Shown piece by piece: positions 20,133 to 23,705 of a stretch of DNA of 23,705 nucleotides (positions within the stretch are counted from its first letter, which is position 1; every line of letters starts with the position of its first letter). A program made the translations under genes and the position numbers. A model generated the notes under the pieces. That model was not told where the DNA came from. It worked only from the letters and a program-made list of their open reading frames with translations, and searched no databases. The stretch spans positions 726,378-750,082 of the forward strand of contig BFEA01000508.1 in NCBI GenBank assembly GCA_003427395.1, read 5' to 3'. This stretch comes from Chara braunii. Taxonomy: Eukaryota > Streptophyta > Charophyceae > Charales > Characeae.

Positions 20133-20137
20133 TACTA
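20133..20137. repeat. Target-site duplication of the solo LTR
   Basis: TACTA, identical to 19649-19653 on the other side of the LTR. Confidence 0.85.
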
Positions 20138-20394
20138 TGTCCGGTGCGTTCCTTGAGAATCAGTTAAGATAGTTGGTCATATGGTCCCATTTTTCACCGT
20201 TAGATAGGACTGCTGCTAACCCGTTGACATTCCATGACATCTGTGAACTCAGGCTCACTTGGTCAGAGGGTGAAATGTCGGACTAGGCCTGGTTGTGTGA
20301 TGGCTGACTATGGGACCGACCTTACCTATCTCAGTGATGTTGGTTTAGTTGGGGGCCGCCGCATGTTCTCTCTATTGAGTCGACAGACGCATAT

Positions 20395-20580
20395 TCACTT
20401 CAGTAAGGTTACAGCTGCAAGTTCGTGCTATTTTATTCGAGAGGCGTAAATTTACTGCTGTAAGTTGAATGAAACCTAAATTGACAGCTGCAAATTCACT
20501 CCAGTAATTTCACAGCCACATTTCACTGCGGTAACTTGACAGCACCAAATTCAGTGGAGTAAGTTGGCAGCCCTGGAGTC
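20395..20580. repeat. Degenerate minisatellite, right part
   Basis: Same unit family as 14285-14738 (CTGCAAATTCACTCCAGTAA, GCGGTAACTTGACAGC). The remaining 20581-20748 is intron sequence next to exon 2 with nothing recognised. Confidence 0.85.
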
Positions 20581-20748
20581 GTTGTCCCTACCCTAGTTCG
20601 GCAGCTGTCATCAGTGTTGTTACCTTCCATGTGAAGCAGAGACATGCACACTTTTTTTCACATTCTTTCCGTGTTCTTTTTCCTGTCTTGTTTTCCCTGT
20701 GCCCTAACTTCTAAGGAAGAAGAAGAGGGTCAATCAACAGGGACAAAC

Positions 20749-21072
20749 CTTCAGAAGCAAATCAACCAAGCTTCCAACAGTGATTCCCATCACTTCCGAG
20801 CAAAGTGCAGCAACAGGGCAGTCACTCCGGTCAATTCTACCCATTCCCGATCCCACCATGTGACGGTCACCATCACCATCATCATCAGAATCATCAGATG
20901 TGCACACTCCCTCTCGAGCCTCTTGGCCTTCCATGTGTCCACTGACTCTTGGAGGATGCAATCCTCTCAGCAACTCCTTCAAGCACCGTACCGCCGAGTG
21001 TCGGAACTCCTCTGACGCTTCCTCGCGTGCCAATGCTGCAGCTTTCATAAGGCTAGGAAGCAGAAAGACAAG
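20749..21072 (-). CDS. TTI1: TTI1-like gene, recognised exon 2
   Basis: The exon encodes 108 residues, phase 0 at both ends. It reads LVFLLPSLMKAAAL followed by EASEEFRHSAVRCLKELLRG. Plant TTI1 has a similar helix-turn-helix with EASEEFREGIVKCFRAMISG. The distance from the Lys-Cys of the previous exon to EASEEF is 24 residues here, the same as in the plant sequence I remember. That fixed the acceptor at TAG (21075-21073) rather than the better-looking CTAG at 21056-21053, which would be out of phase. The end reads VDLLLK, then donor GTTTGT at 20748, again like the plant LLLK-V junction. An Asp-rich segment (SDDSDDDGDGD) lies in the linker. The following intron is about 16.2 kb. Confidence 0.75.
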
Positions 21073-21633
21073 CTACTTCAACACAACATACCATCACACA
21101 AACAACCAGCAGCAAATGAAATCAGCAAAACAATTTGAAACAAACGAATATTGTGGAGTTGTGAACACACAAAAAGGGACAGCGCATATCATCATCCATC
21201 AACAGCTATTAATGTTAAAGAACCTGTGTCAGTTTGTTGGCCTCATATAGAGTCCTTCCTCAAGAACAGATTTTCAACTTTCCCCAGAAAAAAAAGGTTT
21301 CCAACTTTCCAACTGTTCCACCGAAAAAGTTTCTAACTCGTGCCTTCGACACACTTTTTGAGTTATGGACAACAATCATGCTTTTTTTTTTTTTTTTTTT
21401 TAACACCAACAATCATTAATTCGCATGAACCTGGTCTCCTTTTTGAACCAGCTTCACACTATGATATTATATGTGATTTTGCCCGGGTGCACAATACAAG
21501 CCACAGTTGGCCAAGAGTAGGTGCAGGCAGCCGCCATACATGGGGCAGTCAGAGTACTCAGACAGATGGAGAACGGCGAGCAGTACTCACAAAAAGATGG
21601 GCAAAAGAACTCAGACACGAATCTCGAGCTCAC
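21073..21633 (-). other. TTI1-like intron 1, 561 bp
   Basis: The intron lies between donor GTGAGC (21633) and acceptor TAG (21075-21073), both phase 0. It contains a T20 run on the plus strand (21382-21401) and a small duplication around AACTTTCC (21270-21330). No gene is seen. Confidence 0.7.
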
Positions 21634-22093
21634 CTTATTTGCAGAGTCACAAGGACATTTACCCAATAGGACTTCCATGCATCGCAGCACCGCCTCTCCA
21701 ACCCTCCAGCCATGACGAAATGCCAACTTCCGAGAATCTGGTGATGGCGACACCGAAGACAACGAAGGAGAAGACAGCGATGACAATGAAGACGAGAAAG
21801 CCTGCTGGGTCAATCCCCTTCCCCCTTCTTCTTCTTCTTCTTCTCCTTCTTCGCTTTCATTTGCGGTAATGAGTCCAATGACTTCACGTTCCCTCCTTCC
21901 CTTGTCCTCCTCCTCCTCCTCCGGCTCCTCCTCGACAACCCTGCCTTCACACAAATGCAGTGAAGCATCTCGCTTGCTATTTTTAGAATGCAACTTCGTA
22001 TTCGCCCGCGAGTTCTTAGAAATCAGTGCTGCCTCCTTTTTGGTAGACTCCGTCGCCGATGAAAGCAAGCAGGCAAGTGGAAACAGTACATAG
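21634..22093 (-). CDS. TTI1: TTI1-like gene, recognised exon 1 (N-terminal region)
   Basis: This exon encodes about 153 residues. It opens with YVLFPLACLLSSATES, which resembles the YxLFPLLLLLDAAV segment near the N terminus of plant TTI1. It ends with VGEAVLRCMEVLLGKC, like the family's VAEGVLxCLEELLKKC. TTI1 is an ARM/HEAT-repeat scaffold that works with TELO2, TTI2 and HSP90/R2TP to mature PI3K-like kinases such as ATM, ATR and TOR. Between the two conserved blocks lies an acidic, low-complexity stretch rich in Glu and Ser that I do not recall in the family. The 3' splice site is a TAG at 22096-22094 and the exon enters in phase 2. The donor AAG|GTGAGC falls at 21634/21633 in phase 0; 460 bp equals 1 + 153 codons, so the frame is consistent. 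The initiator exon (roughly 50-60 residues) was not found in the window. Family assignment is from remembered similarity, not a search. Confidence 0.75.
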
Positions 22094-22141
22094 CTATCCA
22101 CCGGATCCAGATCCAGGTGTCACCACCAACACAAATGACAG

Positions 22142-22197
<56 letters not shown>

Positions 22198-22198
22198 C
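22142..22198. repeat. (CAGG)n tetranucleotide microsatellite
   Basis: About 14 uninterrupted units, reading (CCTG)n on the TTI1 sense strand. It ends about 47 nt upstream of the acceptor AG of recognised exon 1, so it overlaps the region where the branch point or polypyrimidine tract should lie. Confidence 0.95.
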
Positions 22199-22317
22199 CA
22201 GTCGAAAAAAGATCAGCAGCAGCAGAAAGCAACCCAAACAGACTAACAAATGAAGCTGTTGTTTTCGTTCAGATTCTGCAAGCAGTTTCCTTTATTTCCT
22301 TTTTTATTAAAAAAAAA

Positions 22318-22360
22318 AAAATGAAACATTTCTCAAGTGCGTCATCCTTGTGCAGGGGCC

Positions 22361-22392
<32 letters not shown>

Positions 22393-22410
22393 ACAGATGT
22401 CCCGAAGGAC
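22318..22410 (-). ncRNA. U6 spliceosomal snRNA, near-intact copy
   Basis: The minus strand begins GTCCTTCGGGACATCTGTTA, a perfect 5' stem-loop. It continues AAATTGGAACGATACAGAGA and AGATTAGCATGGCCCCTGCA, then CAAGGATGACGCACTTGAGA, and ends at a run of 12 or more T, a pol III terminator. U6 is the catalytic spliceosomal RNA; ACAGAGA and AGC are intact. The 3' part (AATGTTTCAT) differs from the GAGAAATGGTCC form in the pseudogene at 5160. Upstream there is only an AT-rich AAATAAAGG at about -20 and no clear upstream sequence element, so it may be a retroposed copy. Confidence 0.85.
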
Positions 22411-22808
22411 AACTTTATTTCCTTTATTTCCCAAGTGCACCGACCCACAGTTCTCCAGCCGACAGCAGAGGACAGCAACGCCCTCGGGCTCAGACCCAAA
22501 GGAGGGTAGAACCCGGTCAGGCCACGGGCAAGAGCAAGGCCAACAAAGGAAGACTAACAACAGAAGGCAGTGCCTACCACCTAAAGGACCAGTCAACATA
22601 CTTAAGGAAAAGACCAGGGTAAGTCGATGTTGTTCGAGGTTGTCCTCATCCGAGGAAGTTTGGCCAACAGGCTATGCTGTGCCAACGGGAGGACTGGCTG
22701 GTGTGGAGACCAGCGAGGGCAGAGAAGTGTTATTCTTGCTGTTGTAATTGATCGTTGGAGGCATGAAGGGGTCTTTCGTCACCAAAGAGACTTCAACAGT
22801 GTGAAAAT

Positions 22809-22985
22809 TATTGTGCTCGTGCGATCATTGCTTTGTCAAATCTGCTAAAAATCTCCTTGTTCCCCATTTGCATGTCCATCAAGAGAGTTCATGCTGCTTG
22901 TGGCTTGAGTTCCTCCTTCCCCCAGAGCTGGTTCGTAGCACAAGCCATTGCCTTCTTGTTTTTTGAAAGGTCACCCAGGGCATCG
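22809..22985 (-). pseudogene. Coding-like relic, unknown protein
   Basis: One minus-strand frame reads ALGDLSKNKKAMACATNQLW and GKEELKPQAA, a TGA, then TLLMDMQMGNKEIFSRFDKA before a second stop. The composition and amphipathic pattern look protein-like and resemble the C-terminal part of plant Myb/SANT- or NAM-associated proteins, but I cannot name the family. Confidence 0.25.
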
Positions 22986-23530
22986 CTCCTTGATCCCTTA
23001 CAATAGAATCACGTGGTGGACTTGGAGAAATAGGGGAAAATAAACTTGCCTTTGCTAAATTAATACAAAAGCTCTTGTGCTACATTAACCTCCTTCAAGT
23101 TGTGGGGTGCAATCTACAAATGAGGGTGGACAGTGGAAAAGACATGGGAATTGGGGGCAATTTCTGGGCCCAAGGGTGCGCCCAAGGTTCAAACATATAT
23201 ATTATATATCATTCAAAACCCGTCAGTCAGGTGGAAACAGATGGGAGGAAGTGGATATTGAAAGTATCTCTGACGGTTTTTTTTCTTCTCTAATGAAATG
23301 TTGTTCGGGCCTTGCATTCATCCAGTCCATCGAGGGGTGAGCTGTGTTCGGGGGAAGACCGTAGCTCTCAAAAGCAGAAAGGTACTGTCTTCCCCCAATA
23401 GACCGCATGGTCATCATAGCTGTATTTGGGCAACTTTTGGCCTAGATACAGGGATAATGAATGTACATTCTACTCGGGGGAAGAGGCAGCCGTTCGTGTC
23501 AACTCCCATGACGATCGTTACAGGCGAACC

Positions 23531-23549
23531 AGAGAGAGAGAGAGAGAGG

Positions 23550-23615
<66 letters not shown>

Positions 23616-23617
23616 GA
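23531..23617. repeat. (GA)n microsatellite
   Basis: About 40 AG units with two GGG interruptions, near the right edge. A second short GA stretch and G run end the window. Confidence 0.93.
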
Positions 23618-23705
23618 AGTTGTGTTTTGCACGAACGTTCAAAACGAAAATGAATCTTCCATTCTCATTTTGCACGCTGAGAGAGAGAGAGGGGGAAGGG
23701 GGGGG

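Larger units (their letters stand above)
19150..20240 (-). pseudogene. LINE B endonuclease domain (split by solo LTR)
   Basis: It starts at an ATG at 20240 with MSWNVNGLAAVLSN, the usual N-terminal block of LINE exo/endonuclease domains. It continues, across the LTR insertion, with RNAPDIVCVQETHL (the catalytic Glu block), then GTTVLWNG, INAYAPKDSSQR and LPVGDWNTVLVPSNDW. An in-frame TGA lies at about 20162. The C-terminal SDH block is absent. Confidence 0.88.
14739..20394 (-). mobile_element. LINE B, non-LTR retrotransposon (endonuclease-RT type)
   Basis: Reading leftwards: a 5' segment, an apurinic-type endonuclease domain, a coiled linker, RT, thumb, zf-RVT, a 3' tail and poly(A) (T run at 14741-14750 on the plus strand). 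TCACTTC flanks it on both sides (14732-14738 and 20395-20401). Removing the element rejoins the surrounding minisatellite in register. No gag-like ORF1 is seen, so the 5' end is probably truncated upstream of ORF2. Stops and deletions make it inactive. Confidence 0.88.
4559..20748 (-). other. TTI1-like giant intron 2, about 16.2 kb
   Basis: This spans from donor GTTTGT at 20748 to the acceptor CAG at 4561-4559. Both flanking exons are in phase 0 and join two segments that are contiguous in plant TTI1. Its contents are two LINEs in opposite orientations, a solo LTR and a second LTR copy, two SINE-like repeats, a U6 pseudogene, tRNA-like relics, minisatellites and microsatellites. An assembly join cannot be ruled out from sequence alone. 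Confidence 0.65.
22094..23705. other. Region upstream of recognised exon 1
   Basis: Apart from the CAGG repeat, the U6 copy, one coding-like relic and the GA repeat, no gene is recognised. The initiator exon of TTI1 was looked for on the minus strand and not found. A 10-bp hairpin (GGGGGAAGAC at 23350-23359 with GTCTTCCCCC at 23387-23396) is present. Confidence 0.5.

Noticed and set aside
19485-20156. Plus-strand 223-codon ORF
   Set aside because: It is antisense to the LINE B endonuclease and runs through the solo LTR. It has no protein-family motifs.

Overview
This is a repeat-rich, intron-bearing nuclear fragment of a eukaryote, very probably of the green plant lineage. Two things point there. 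A multi-exon gene on the minus strand resembles plant TTI1 (the ARM/HEAT-repeat TELO2-interacting protein 1). There are also two U6-like snRNA sequences, one of them keeping the 3' part GAGAAATGGTCCAA that I associate with plant and green-algal U6. The very large intron and the density of microsatellites and decayed LINEs fit a large genome, such as that of a charophyte alga, but the species is a guess. There are no bacterial-style operons, ribosome binding sites or CRISPR arrays.

The backbone is one TTI1-like gene running right to left. I recognise five internal exons by family similarity and matching intron phases: 22093-21634, 21072-20749, 4558-3866, 2435-2328 and 831-620. A sixth partial exon at 75-1 is only a candidate. 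The N-terminal start exon is not found and probably lies beyond the right edge; the C-terminal half lies beyond the left edge. The intron between exons 2 and 3 (20748-4559) is about 16.2 kb and holds most of the window.

Inside that intron are two copies of one LINE family in opposite orientations. LINE A (plus, about 6988-12851) is 5'-truncated within the reverse transcriptase, ends in poly(A), and is split by a 2.95-kb insert (7139-10085) carrying two tRNA-like SINE copies and several tandem repeats. LINE B (minus, 20394-14739) carries endonuclease, RT and zinc-knuckle regions, a 3' tail and poly(A). It sits inside a degenerate tandem array of about 28-bp units (14285-14738 plus 20395-20580), with a 7-bp candidate target duplication. 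LINE B is itself interrupted by a solo LTR (19654-20132, with 5-bp duplication TACTA) and by a second related LTR copy (14931 to about 15410). Order of events: array, then LINE B, then LTRs.

The rest is intronic DNA with microsatellites, a long (ATG)n/(ATC)n palindrome, short tandem duplications, a possible tRNA relic, a decayed U6 copy (5160-5260) and a nearly intact U6 copy (22318-22410) upstream of the first recognised exon. TTI1 acts with TELO2 and TTI2 to mature PI3K-like kinases. No previously undescribed multi-gene system is evident. The most notable content is the dispersed TTI1 gene and the datable nest of insertions in its intron.
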